Below are positions 38,677 through 47,429 of a stretch of 64,000 bases of DNA, piece by piece (position 1 is the first letter of the stretch; the number at the start of each line of letters is the position of its first letter). The DNA lies in assembly GCA_008375315.1 (NCBI GenBank), contig CP032507.1, positions 1,178,001 through 1,242,000 on the forward strand, written 5' to 3'. Under the pieces are notes generated by a model, which saw only the letters and a program-made list of their open reading frames with translations, made no database searches and had not been told where the DNA came from. Origin of the DNA: Ectothiorhodospiraceae bacterium BW-2 (lineage in GTDB: Bacteria > Pseudomonadota > Gammaproteobacteria > Thiohalomonadales > Thiohalomonadaceae). Position numbers and translations under genes: made by a program.

Positions 38677-39594
38677 TTAACGCCGAATCACCGTTAAGGT
38701 CTCTTCCAGGGCTATTTTCCACCCCCCCTCAGTACGACGAAAGCGCAGCCGCTTCTCCGACTCATCGCGATAGTTATCCGAACGGTAGTCCATCCAGAAG
38801 AGCGCTTCAATAGTCTCACTATCCACCACCTTGAGCGATAGCTCCCGCAGGGTGATCTCGATAGTGTCAGGCCCGAGAATCCGCTGTCGCCTTAGCTGCT
38901 GCCACTCTCGGGATGAGGCGATATTTGCATCGTGATACCCCTCCATGTAGTTATCGAAATAGTCTGCCAGATTCTGCCCCTGCCAACTCTGCTGCCAACG
39001 CCGTACCGCACGATGAATCGCCGATAGATCATCTAGCTCGGCCTGATCGGACTCATCCAGCCGAGCCACCCTCTCCTGTCGCTGAGAGATATCGAACAGC
39101 AGCGGCCGTAGCTCCAGCTCAGTTAATGGCTCAGAGGAGTCGTTCAGCGCGGCGACATAGGCATCTTTTGCCATCGTTGCATAGAGATGTTGTAGATTGA
39201 GATAGACCTGCCAGTAGCGACTATCGCTCTGTAGCGCCTGCAGCAGATAACCCTCGGCCTGTTTCAGCTCACCCCGAGCAGCGTGGAGTACCGCACGGTT
39301 GTTATAGAGCTCAATACTCGGTATCTGCTGCTGCAACTCATCGGCTAACGCCTCGGCCTGCTCGACTCGACCAAGGCGGGTCAGTAGCCACAGACGGGTC
39401 GCTTGCAGTGCCCCTAGCTGCTCATCACCATCGAGCTGCTCGATCTGCTGCAATGCAGCGTCATACTCGCTTTGGTTAATTTGGTGCAGAATTTTTTGAT
39501 ACACAATTCTTGATGGCGTTGCCTGTGGCAGAGTCGTCGCTAACAGCAACGAGCAGCACAACAACAACGAGACATAGAGTCGGCAGCAATCCAT
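38677..39594 (-). CDS. TPR-repeat exported protein with Cds6-like C-terminal domain
   Basis: About 305 residues: a signal peptide (LYVSLLLCCSLLLATTLP), two to three TPR units (YDAALQQIEQLDGDEQLGAL, IELYNNRAVLHAARGELKQA) and a C-terminal domain (WQQSWQGQNLADYFDNYMEG to GGWKIALEETL) that parallels the last domain of the adjacent L,D-transpeptidase. The two proteins probably work together on peptidoglycan. The start is the ATG at 39594, since the upstream in-frame start is TTG without a ribosome site. Confidence 0.8.
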   Translation of the reverse strand: MDCCRLYVSLLLCCSLLLATTLPQATPSRIVYQKILHQINQSEYDAALQQIEQLDGDEQLGALQATRLWLLTRLGRVEQAEALADELQQQIPSIELYNNRAVLHAARGELKQAEGYLLQALQSDSRYWQVYLNLQHLYATMAKDAYVAALNDSSEPLTELELRPLLFDISQRQERVARLDESDQAELDDLSAIHRAVRRWQQSWQGQNLADYFDNYMEGYHDANIASSREWQQLRRQRILGPDTIEITLRELSLKVVDSETIEALFWMDYRSDNYRDESEKRLRFRRTEGGWKIALEETLTVIRR

Positions 39595-39620
39595 GACTAC
39601 ATTTTCTATCGGCAACTAAA

Positions 39621-39962
39621 TTACATGGTATGGGTAGGGCGATCTGATTTTAATGCCCCCGCCAGATAGGTCTCGATCTTTTTACGAGTATCGCCCTCTT
39701 CATTGAACTGCACCCCGATACCTGCAGTACGATTCCCCTGTGCGCCTAGCGGCGTTACCCAGACGATCTTACCCGCTAGCGGCAGTCGCTCCTTCTCCTC
39801 CATAAGCGACAGCAGCATAAATACCTCATCGCCAACATGGTACTTTTTGTCGGTCGGAATAAAGAGGCCGCCATTCTTAATGAATGGCATATAGGCCAGA
39901 TAGAGCGAACCTTTATCCCGAATCGTGAGCGAGAGCATCCCCCCCTGCGATTTACCTACCAT
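39621..39962 (-). CDS. pilZ: PilZ-domain protein
   Basis: 113 residues, the type IV pilus PilZ family member that classically follows holB. It reads MVGKSQGGMLSLTIRDKGSL, then LFIPTDKKYHVGDEVFMLLSL, KIVWVTPLGAQGNRTAGIGVQF. As in other PilZ proteins of this group the c-di-GMP-binding RxxxR motif is absent, so it likely acts through protein contacts in pilus assembly. The start at 39962 overlaps the holB stop by 7 bp. Confidence 0.9.
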   Translation of the reverse strand: MVGKSQGGMLSLTIRDKGSLYLAYMPFIKNGGLFIPTDKKYHVGDEVFMLLSLMEEKERLPLAGKIVWVTPLGAQGNRTAGIGVQFNEEGDTRKKIETYLAGALKSDRPTHTM

Positions 39963-40954
39963 GTTGCTGTAACTCCCCGTACCTGTTGTAACCAATCGAG
40001 TAGCAGCGCCTGCTGTTGCAGCGGCTGCAAATAGCTCTTCTGCCAGCGGCGTCGATAGTCGCCCAGCGCCACCAGTAGCCGGTGCAGCGCTTGGGCCGAA
40101 ATATCGAGCCGGTCGGCTATGTTAACATCGAAGCCGACCCCTTGCCCAGCCCGAAACCCACTCTGTTCTCGTATCAGCTCGGCCGCTAGATGCTCCAGCC
40201 AGTCGATAAGGGAGATCTGCTGCTGCCGTTTCACAAACTCAACCACGCTCAAATGCTGCTGCCATAGCGCCACAAAGTCATCCACAAAACGGGGCCACTC
40301 AGCCGCCACCCTCCCTTGGCCATACTCCAGCGCCAATAGCGGCTGTCCATTCGCGAGACGCAAAAGCTCGCTTAACTCCCTCGTCCCACACTGCGGCAGT
40401 TGTGGCTGTAGCCACGATACGACAGCCGCCTCATCGGAGAGGGTCGGTTTAACACTCACCCGCTGACAGCGACTCGCGAGCGTCAGCGGTAGCTGCTCTG
40501 GTCGCGGCGTAAATAGCAGCAGTACCACCCCCTGCGGCGGCTCCTCCAGCGATTTAAGAAGCGCATTAGCCGCAGCTGGCAGCATCATCTCTGCGCCGTC
40601 GAGCCAGGCGATACGGGTTGTACCGGTCTGGCGGGTATGCATCCACTCAGTTAACTGCCGAATCTGATCCACCAGCAGCGGTCGTCCCCCCGACTCATCC
40701 TCATCGGCCAACCAGAGCGCCGGCGAGTGGCCCGCCTCGACATAGCGACACGCATCACACTGGTGACAGGGCGTAAGATCGATCGTGGCACGACAGATGA
40801 GCCCCTGTGCCACCTGTAACGCAAACGGCGCTACCCCATCCCCATGCGATGCTACAAAGTGGATCGCATGGGGCACCCGTTTGGCGCTAAACTGCTGCTG
40901 TAGCTGCTGCCACTGCCGCTTTTGCCACGGGTAAATTAACGGCTCTGTAACCAC
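39956..40954 (-). CDS. holB: DNA polymerase III subunit delta prime
   Basis: 332-residue clamp-loader subunit. N-terminal AAA+ domain: HAIHFVASHGDGVAPFALQVAQGL (modified P-loop, as usual for delta prime), a four-Cys zinc-binding cluster (LICRATIDLTPCHQCDACRYVEAG, in parts), WLDGAEMMLPAAANALLKSLEEPP and LTLASRCQRV. It overlaps tmk by 19 bp upstream and pilZ downstream, the usual gene order in gammaproteobacteria. Confidence 0.95.
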   Translation of the reverse strand: MVTEPLIYPWQKRQWQQLQQQFSAKRVPHAIHFVASHGDGVAPFALQVAQGLICRATIDLTPCHQCDACRYVEAGHSPALWLADEDESGGRPLLVDQIRQLTEWMHTRQTGTTRIAWLDGAEMMLPAAANALLKSLEEPPQGVVLLLFTPRPEQLPLTLASRCQRVSVKPTLSDEAAVVSWLQPQLPQCGTRELSELLRLANGQPLLALEYGQGRVAAEWPRFVDDFVALWQQHLSVVEFVKRQQQISLIDWLEHLAAELIREQSGFRAGQGVGFDVNIADRLDISAQALHRLLVALGDYRRRWQKSYLQPLQQQALLLDWLQQVRGVTATW

Positions 40955-41586
40955 CGTCCTAACTCCTCACTAATCGTTTTATCGACGCACGACAGCGGTT
41001 TAGACGCATCGATAGAGATAAACCGCTCCGGTTCACTACGAATACGCTGTAGATAACCTTGACGCACCCGCTCAAAAAAGGGTAGCGCCTCCTGCTCAAA
41101 CCGATCTAGCGCCCCTCGCTGCGCGATCCGTTGCCGCCCATTAGCCACATCGATATCGAGATAGAGGGTCAAGTCGGGAACCGCCCCCTCTACAGTCCAC
41201 TCGACTAACTGACTGATCATCGACCAAGAGAGGCCCCGCCCCGCCCCTTGATAGGCAAACGAGGCGTCGATAAAGCGATCACTCACCACCCACACCCCCT
41301 CGGCTAACGCAGGAGCGATCTTCTCCACCCAGTGCTGCCGACGAGCGGCGAACATCAGCAGCAGTTCAGTTTGGGCATCAACGGCGTCGGGCTGCAACAG
41401 TAGCTGCCGTATCGACTCCCCTAACGGAGTCCCCCCTGGCTCACGGGTAGTCATATAGGCTATCCCAGCTTGCTGTAATATCTTACCGATGGAGACGATA
41501 GCGGTCGATTTTCCCGCCCCTTCGCCCCCCTCTAGCGTGATAAGAGCCCCCCGATTTGATCGACTCGTTGGCAGCATAGGTCGCAC
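40936..41586 (-). CDS. tmk: Thymidylate kinase
   Basis: 216-residue dTMP kinase. The P-loop is LEGGEGAGKSTAI, followed by TREPGGTPLGESIRQLLL, VVSDRFIDASFAYQGAGRGL and the lid region RQRIAQRGALDRFE; all are family hallmarks. The first 13 residues are not conserved and the ATG three codons later is an alternative start. It opens the tmk-holB-pilZ operon. The 180 bp upstream (41587-41766) holds no gene and separates it from the ATPase array. Confidence 0.96.
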   Translation of the reverse strand: MRPMLPTSRSNRGALITLEGGEGAGKSTAIVSIGKILQQAGIAYMTTREPGGTPLGESIRQLLLQPDAVDAQTELLLMFAARRQHWVEKIAPALAEGVWVVSDRFIDASFAYQGAGRGLSWSMISQLVEWTVEGAVPDLTLYLDIDVANGRQRIAQRGALDRFEQEALPFFERVRQGYLQRIRSEPERFISIDASKPLSCVDKTISEELGRWLQSR

Positions 41587-41760
41587 TCTTCCCTCGGTAT
41601 GATTTCATCAGGCGTCACGATAGGTCTCAACTCTCCCGAGTGAGTCTCCTTCATATTCAATATTAAGAGCGGCCATTCTACCTGTAATAGGCTTAATGAA
41701 ACAACCTTATGACTGTATTCCTATGCCGGAGCAAGGGAACGAGAAAAGCGCATACCACAG

Positions 41761-41786
41761 GTCGGGTTAGCGCGGTGTAACCCGAC
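41761..41786. repeat. Palindrome at the 3' end of array copy A (repeated after every copy)
   Basis: GTCGGGTTA and TAACCCGAC form a perfect 9-bp stem with an 8-nt loop; the stop codon of copy A (41767-41769) lies inside the left arm. Near-identical palindromes end every other copy (for example 45536-45561, with one mismatch). The motif resembles a repeat widespread after proteobacterial genes. Confidence 0.75.
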
Positions 41787-43569
41787 ACCCCTCTCGCCAC
41801 ACCAACCGTTTGGTACCAAGACTCACCACCGCAAACGATTTTAATTTCCACTCCACCGCCGGAAAGAGCTGCTGTAGTTTCGGTTGATACGAGGCTAACT
41901 GCCCCTCTGCCTCATCTAACAGCTTTTTCACCGGCGCCAACTCAGCTAGCTGCTCCCGACTCAGCTCATTTAGCTGCTCTGCGCTCAATTTGAGATCTTT
42001 CAGTGCCAGATATTTCAGCTCAAATAGCAGATCATACAGCGGTGCTTGGCGCTTATCGGGGCGAATCTCAAATAGAAGGTCACTATAGCCGCCGCCTAAG
42101 GAGAGCTCTGAGCGCGGCAGATAGTAGAGGTCATTGGTCAGCAGCAGTAATAGTGTGGTTTTGAGCGTCAACTCGTTACTCCAGCGCATATCGCGATTAT
42201 CGAATATCTGATAGAGGCGCTGTTCGATAAAGTCGGCCAGTGGCTCAAATTCAGCCTTGGTATAGAGCTGTTTTGCCACCGCCTGCTGGCGGTTATTATC
42301 CTCATAGCCATTGAGTAGCTGCTGTTGAATGCGGTCGATATAGAGCGAGCGCACTACTTGATTGGGAATCGTCACCGTTAACTCCCCTAACAGAGTCACC
42401 GAGTCAATCGTTAATACCCCAAAATAGACCAGTAGCGAGATGATAAAACTAGCATCGGACGGATCTTTGAGCATCGCCGCTACGCCAAAGTCCTGTACCA
42501 GCTTCGCTACCTGCAGCGGCTGCTGCGGATTGAGTGCCGATTCAATCACCTCAGCCCCATGGGGTAGTGAGGCGATATAGCGCAGCCGGTTTTTGTCCAT
42601 CGCTAAATTGTCATCTAGCAGCTCATTAGGGTAGCGACACAGCTGCTGCCACTCATCCCAAAAGTAGAGGCAGAGCGTCGGGTTGTAAAGCCGGGTGGTG
42701 TCAGCACCACTAAAACGGTAGCCGTTATAGAAGTTCTGCATCAGTGACATCGCCTCCTCTGCCGCCCCCTCGGGTAGTTCGCACTCTAGCGCTATCTGCT
42801 GATTAAGCTGCATCACCTCCTCTCCGGTGAAGCCGCAGAGTTTGGCAAAACGAGGCCGCTGACTGATATTTTTTGCCACATTGTAGCCGCTGGTGATATC
42901 GCTCATCACCACCGGTGAGACGCCGGTGATAAAGACTCGCTCTAAGCCTAAGCCATCGGTCGCCGCTTTGACCGCTTTAAATACCGTTTTAATCACCCCT
43001 TCACTCTCAACTAGCTCGTTATAGCGCTGCCGACCCTGCTCGCGACTGGTTAGCACCTCATTAGCAAAGTTATCGTACTCATCAATTAGCAGGTAGAGCG
43101 GAAAATTAAACCGTTTCGCCACACTCAGTAGCTGTTCAAATGAGCCCAGCCCATCTGTTGGGTCGATCGGCACCGTTTCCGGTAAAAAGTCGTGGTAGCG
43201 GGCCGAAAAAAAGCTGATTGAGTTATTAATGTGGCGATGAATACGGCTCACTAGCTGCTGATAATCACCTCCCGGATCAATCATCGAAAAATTCCACCTT
43301 AAAATAAAGTAGCGGTTACGGTTCGGGGTCGGGTTTTGCCCTATCGCTAAATCGCCAAACAGGGTCTCAAATTGGTCTGCGGCACCGATATCGTAGTAGC
43401 TCTCTAGCAGCGTTAGCCACAGCGTTTTACCAAAGCGGCGCGGGCGTAGAAACAAGATCTGTTCGCCAACGGCTTCAAGCTCGTGCAGCAGTTCGGTGCG
43501 ATCAAAGTAGAGCTGGCCATCGGTTCTTAACCGCTTAAAATCGCCTTTGCCATACGGAATCTTTACCAT
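41767..43569 (-). CDS. AAA-ATPase-like/PD-(D/E)XK protein, array copy A (modules N1-V1-M1)
   Basis: 600 residues, architecture AAA-ATPase_like (PF09820) then DUF1703/PDDEXK_9; function unknown, often expanded and found near mobile DNA. P-loop LRPRRFGKT at 41-49, Walker B LYLLIDEYD at 158-166, a sensor-like ITGVSPVVMSDITSGYN at 214-230, and a nuclease core with Asp 497 (GGGYSDLLFEI) and ELK at 517-519. Modules: N1 (GKGDFKRLRTDGQLYF), V1 cassette (IDPGGDYQQLVSRIHRHIN) and M1 (IDSVTLLGELTVT). AAGGAG precedes the ATG. It is the last copy in transcription order and its tail (WREGCRVTPR) is coded by the 3' palindrome. Confidence 0.88.
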   Translation of the reverse strand: MVKIPYGKGDFKRLRTDGQLYFDRTELLHELEAVGEQILFLRPRRFGKTLWLTLLESYYDIGAADQFETLFGDLAIGQNPTPNRNRYFILRWNFSMIDPGGDYQQLVSRIHRHINNSISFFSARYHDFLPETVPIDPTDGLGSFEQLLSVAKRFNFPLYLLIDEYDNFANEVLTSREQGRQRYNELVESEGVIKTVFKAVKAATDGLGLERVFITGVSPVVMSDITSGYNVAKNISQRPRFAKLCGFTGEEVMQLNQQIALECELPEGAAEEAMSLMQNFYNGYRFSGADTTRLYNPTLCLYFWDEWQQLCRYPNELLDDNLAMDKNRLRYIASLPHGAEVIESALNPQQPLQVAKLVQDFGVAAMLKDPSDASFIISLLVYFGVLTIDSVTLLGELTVTIPNQVVRSLYIDRIQQQLLNGYEDNNRQQAVAKQLYTKAEFEPLADFIEQRLYQIFDNRDMRWSNELTLKTTLLLLLTNDLYYLPRSELSLGGGYSDLLFEIRPDKRQAPLYDLLFELKYLALKDLKLSAEQLNELSREQLAELAPVKKLLDEAEGQLASYQPKLQQLFPAVEWKLKSFAVVSLGTKRLVWREGCRVTPR

Positions 43570-43654
43570 GTTTGCTCCTTACAATACCTTCGCCAAAGTT
43601 TGTTGCTTCCCACGGTAAGCGTGGGAACCCAAAAAGCGCCTACCGTAGGTCGGG

Positions 43655-45456
43655 TTAGCGCAGCATAGCCCGACACCCATCACGCCACACCAACCGTTTG
43701 GTACCAAGACTCACCACCGCAAATGGTTTTAACTGCCACTCCACCGCCGGAAAGAGCTGCTGTAGTTTCGGTTGATACGAGGCTAACTGCACCTCTGCGT
43801 CATCTAACAGCTTTTTCACCGGCGCCAACTCAGCTAGCTGCTCCCGACTCAGCTCATTTAGCTGCTCTGCGCTCAATTTGAGATCTTTCAGTGACAGATA
43901 TTTCAGTTCAAATAGCAGATCATACAGCGGTGCTTGGCGCTTATCGGGGCGAATCTCAAATAGAAGGTCACTATAGCCACCGCCTAAGGAGAGCTCTGAG
44001 CGCGGCAGGTAGTAGAGGTCATTGGTCAGCAGCAGTAGTAGCGTGGTTTTGAGCGTCAACTCGTTACTCCAGCGCATATCGCGGTTATCGAATATCTGAT
44101 AGAGACGCTGTTCGATAAAGTCGGCCAGTGGCTCAAATTCAGCCTAGGTATAGACGATCTTCTGACACCGCCTGCTGGCGGTTATTATCCTCATAGCCAT
44201 TGAGTAGCTGCTGTTGAATGCGGTCGATATAGAGCGAGCGCACGACTTGATTGGAATCCGCACCGTTAACTCCCTAACAGAGTCACCGAGTCAATCGTTA
44301 ATACCCCAAAATAGACCAGTAGCGAGATGATAAAACTGGCATCGGACGGATCTTTGAGCATCGCCGCTACGCCAAAGTCCTGTACCAATTTTTCTACCTG
44401 TAGTGGCTGCTGCGGATTAAGCGCTGCCTCAATCACCTCCGCTCCGTGCGGTAGTGAGGCGATATAGCGCAGCCGGTTTTTGTCCATCGCTAAATTGTCA
44501 TCTAGCAGCTCATTAGGGTAGCGACACAGCTGCTGCCACTCATCCCAAAAGTAGAGGCAGAGCGTCGGGTTGTAAAGCCGGGTGGTGTCAGCACCACTAA
44601 AACGGTAGCCGTTATAGAAGTTCTGCATCAGTGACATCGCCTCCTCTGCCGCCCCCTCGGGTAGTTCGCACTCTAGCGCTATCTGCTGATTAAGCTGCAT
44701 CACCTCCTCTCCGGTGAAGCCGCAGAGTCTGGCAAAACGAGGCCGCTGACTGATATTTTTTGCCACATTGTAGCCGCTGGTGATATCGCTCATCACCACC
44801 GGTGAGACGCCGGTGATAAAGACTCGCTCTAAGCCTAAGCCATCGGTCGCCGCTTTGACCGCTTTAAATACCGTTTTAATCACCCCTTCACTCTCAACTA
44901 GCTCATGGTAGCTCTCTCGCCCCTTGTCGCGGCGGGTGAGTACCTCATTAGCAAAGTTGTCATACTCATCAATCAACAGGTAGAGGGGCGTGTTAAGGGG
45001 GCGAATTGCCGCTAGCAGGCGGCTCAAGGAGCTCAGTGCATTACCAGATTGAATCGCAATCGGTAGCGTCAATAACTTTTGGTAGCGAATAGTAAAGTCG
45101 TTTATCGAATCGTTAATGTGATCGTGCACCCGTTGTGCAATGTCGTTATGGCTGCCGTGCGGATCAATGACCGAAAAGTTCCACTTCAACATAAAATAGC
45201 GGTTACGGTTCGGGGTCGAGTTTTGCCCTATCGCTAAATCGCCAAACAGGGTCTCAAATTGGTCTGCGGCACCAATATCGTAGTAGCTCTCTAGCAGCGT
45301 TAGCCACAGCGTTTTACCAAAGCGGCGCGGGCGTAGAAACAAGATCTGTTCGCCAACGGCTTCAAGCTCGTGCAGCAGTTCGGTGCGATCAAAGTAGAGC
45401 TGGCCATCGGTTCTTAATCGCTTAAAATCGCCTTTGCCATACGGAATCTTTACCAT
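43655..45456 (-). pseudogene. AAA-ATPase-like/PD-(D/E)XK protein, array copy B (N1-V2-M1), disrupted
   Basis: Same family and length as copy A (1802 bp instead of 1803), but broken. The first 396 codons are open (45456-44266) and carry N1 and cassette V2 (VIDPHGSHNDIAQRVHDHIN). In M1 a C run of four is shortened to three (44272-44274), giving LLGS and a stop; a second 1-bp loss follows within 20 bp. Around 44143-44165 a Lys codon has become TAG and there is a 1-bp gain. The rest, from MRWSNELTLK to the end, is open again and intact. The patchy damage in two short stretches could be decay or poor sequence. Confidence 0.8.
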
Positions 45457-45541
45457 GTTTGCTCCTTACAATACCTTCGCCAAAGTTTGTTGCTTCCCAC
45501 GGTAAGCGTGGGAACCCAAAAAGCGCCTACCGTAGGTCGGG
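45457..45541. repeat. 85-bp array spacer (six copies)
   Basis: Spacers of exactly 85 bp precede the N1-type genes, at 43570-43654, 45457-45541, 47345-47429, 51184-51268, 53083-53167 and 56909-56993, almost identical in sequence. Each contains, reading on the plus strand, the AAGGAG complement, the 16-bp motif CAATACCTTCGCCAAA, a hairpin (TTCCCACG, GTAAG, CGTGGGAA) and the left arm of the 3' palindrome of the following gene. Confidence 0.9.
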
Positions 45542-47344
45542 TTAGCGCAGCATAGCCCGACACCCATCACGCCACACCAACCGTTTGGTACCAAGACTCA
45601 CCACCGCAAATGATTTTAACTGCCACTCCACCGCCGGAAAGAGCTGCTGTAGTTTCGGTTGATACGAGGCTAACTGCCCCTCTGCGTCATCTAACAGCTT
45701 TTTCACCGGCGCCAACTCAGCTAGCTGCTCCCGACTCAGCTCATTTAGCTGCTCTGCGCTCAATTTGAGATCTTTCAGTGACAGATATTTCAGTTCAAAT
45801 AGCAGATCATACAGCGGTGCTTGGCGCTTATCGGGGCGAATCTCAAATAAGAGATCACTATAGCCGCCGCCTAAGGAGAGCTCTGAGCGCGGCAGATAGT
45901 AGAGGTCATTGGTCAGCAGCAGTAGTAGCGTGGTTTTGAGCGTCAACTCATTACTCCAGCGCATATCGCGGTTATCGAATATCTGATAGAGGCGTTGCTC
46001 GATAAAGTCAGCCAGTGGCTCAAATTCAGCCTCGGTATAGAGCTGCTCCGCCACTGCCTGTTGGCGGTTATTATCCTCATAGCCATTGAGTAGCTGCTGT
46101 TGAATGCGGTCGATATAGAGCGAGCGAACCACTTGATTAGGAATGGCTACCTTCAGCTTCCCTAGTGGCGAGACATCCTGAATCGTCAATACCCCAAAAT
46201 AGACCAGTAGCGAGATGATAAAACTAGCATCGGACGGATCTTTGAGCATCGCCGCTACGCCAAAGTCCTGTACCAGCTTCGCTACCTGCAGCGGCTGCTG
46301 CGGATTGAGTGCCGATTCAATCACCTCAGCCCCATGGGGTAGTGAGGCGATATAGCGCAGCCGGTTTTTGTCCATCGCTAAATTGTCATCTAGCAGCTCA
46401 TTAGGGTAGCAACACAGCTGCTGCCACTCATCCCAAAAGTAGAGGCAGAGCGTCGGGTTGTAAAGCCGGGTGGTGTCAGCACCACTAAAACAGTAGCCGT
46501 TATAGAAGTTCTGCATCAGTGACATCGCCTCCTCTGCCGCCCCCTCGGGTAGTTCGCACTCTAGCGCTATCTGCTGATTAAGCTGCATCACCTCCTCTCC
46601 GGTGAAGCCACAGAGTCTGGCAAAACGAGGCCGCTGACTGATATTTTTTGCCACATTGTAGCCGCTGGTGATATCGCTCATCACCACCGGTGAGACGCCG
46701 GTGATAAAGACTCGCTCTAAGCCTAAGCCATCGGTCGCCGCTTTGACCGCTTTAAATACCGTTTTAATCACCCCTTCACTCTCAACTAGCTCGTTATAGC
46801 GCTGCCGACCCTGCTCGCGACTGGTTAGCACCTCATTAGCAAAGTTATCGTACTCATCAATTAGCAGGTAGAGCGGAAAATTAAACCGTTTCGCCACACT
46901 CAGTAGCTGTTCAAATGAGCCCAGCCCATCTGTTGGGTCGATCGGCACCGTTTCCGGTAAAAAGTCGTGGTAGCGGGCCGAAAAAAAGCTGATTGAGTTA
47001 TTAATGTGGCGATGAATACGGCTCACTAGCTGCTGATAATCACCTCCCGGATCAATCATCGAAAAATTCCACCTTAAAATAAAGTAGCGGTTACGGTTCG
47101 GGGTCGGGTTTTGCCCTATCGCTAAATCGCCAAACAGGGTCTCAAATTGGTCTGCGGCACCGATATCGTAGTAGCTCTCTAGCAGCGTTAGCCACAGCGT
47201 TTTACCAAAGCGGCGCGGGCGTAGAAACAAGATCTGTTCGCCAACGGCTTCAAGCTCGTGCAGCAGTTCGGTGCGATCAAAGTAGAGCTGGCCATCGGTT
47301 CTTAACCGCTTAAAATCGCCTTTGCCATACGGAATCTTTACCAT
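45542..47344 (-). CDS. AAA-ATPase-like/PD-(D/E)XK protein, array copy C (N1-V1-M2)
   Basis: Intact 600-residue member. N-terminal block N1 and cassette V1 are the same as in copy A, but the middle block is M2 (IQDVSPLGKLKVAIPNQ) with AEQLYTEAEF in place of AKQLYTKAEF. It has two uncommon substitutions, NGYCFSGAD and LCCYPNELL, which it shares with copy G only, so a stretch of several hundred bases has been exchanged between copies C and G. All catalytic-type motifs are kept. Confidence 0.88.
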   Translation of the reverse strand: MVKIPYGKGDFKRLRTDGQLYFDRTELLHELEAVGEQILFLRPRRFGKTLWLTLLESYYDIGAADQFETLFGDLAIGQNPTPNRNRYFILRWNFSMIDPGGDYQQLVSRIHRHINNSISFFSARYHDFLPETVPIDPTDGLGSFEQLLSVAKRFNFPLYLLIDEYDNFANEVLTSREQGRQRYNELVESEGVIKTVFKAVKAATDGLGLERVFITGVSPVVMSDITSGYNVAKNISQRPRFARLCGFTGEEVMQLNQQIALECELPEGAAEEAMSLMQNFYNGYCFSGADTTRLYNPTLCLYFWDEWQQLCCYPNELLDDNLAMDKNRLRYIASLPHGAEVIESALNPQQPLQVAKLVQDFGVAAMLKDPSDASFIISLLVYFGVLTIQDVSPLGKLKVAIPNQVVRSLYIDRIQQQLLNGYEDNNRQQAVAEQLYTEAEFEPLADFIEQRLYQIFDNRDMRWSNELTLKTTLLLLLTNDLYYLPRSELSLGGGYSDLLFEIRPDKRQAPLYDLLFELKYLSLKDLKLSAEQLNELSREQLAELAPVKKLLDDAEGQLASYQPKLQQLFPAVEWQLKSFAVVSLGTKRLVWRDGCRAMLR

Positions 47345-47429
47345 GTTTGCTCCTTACAATACCTTCGCCAAAGTTTGTTGCTTCCCACGGTAAGCGTGGG
47401 AACCCAAAAAGCGCCTACCGTAGGTCGGG

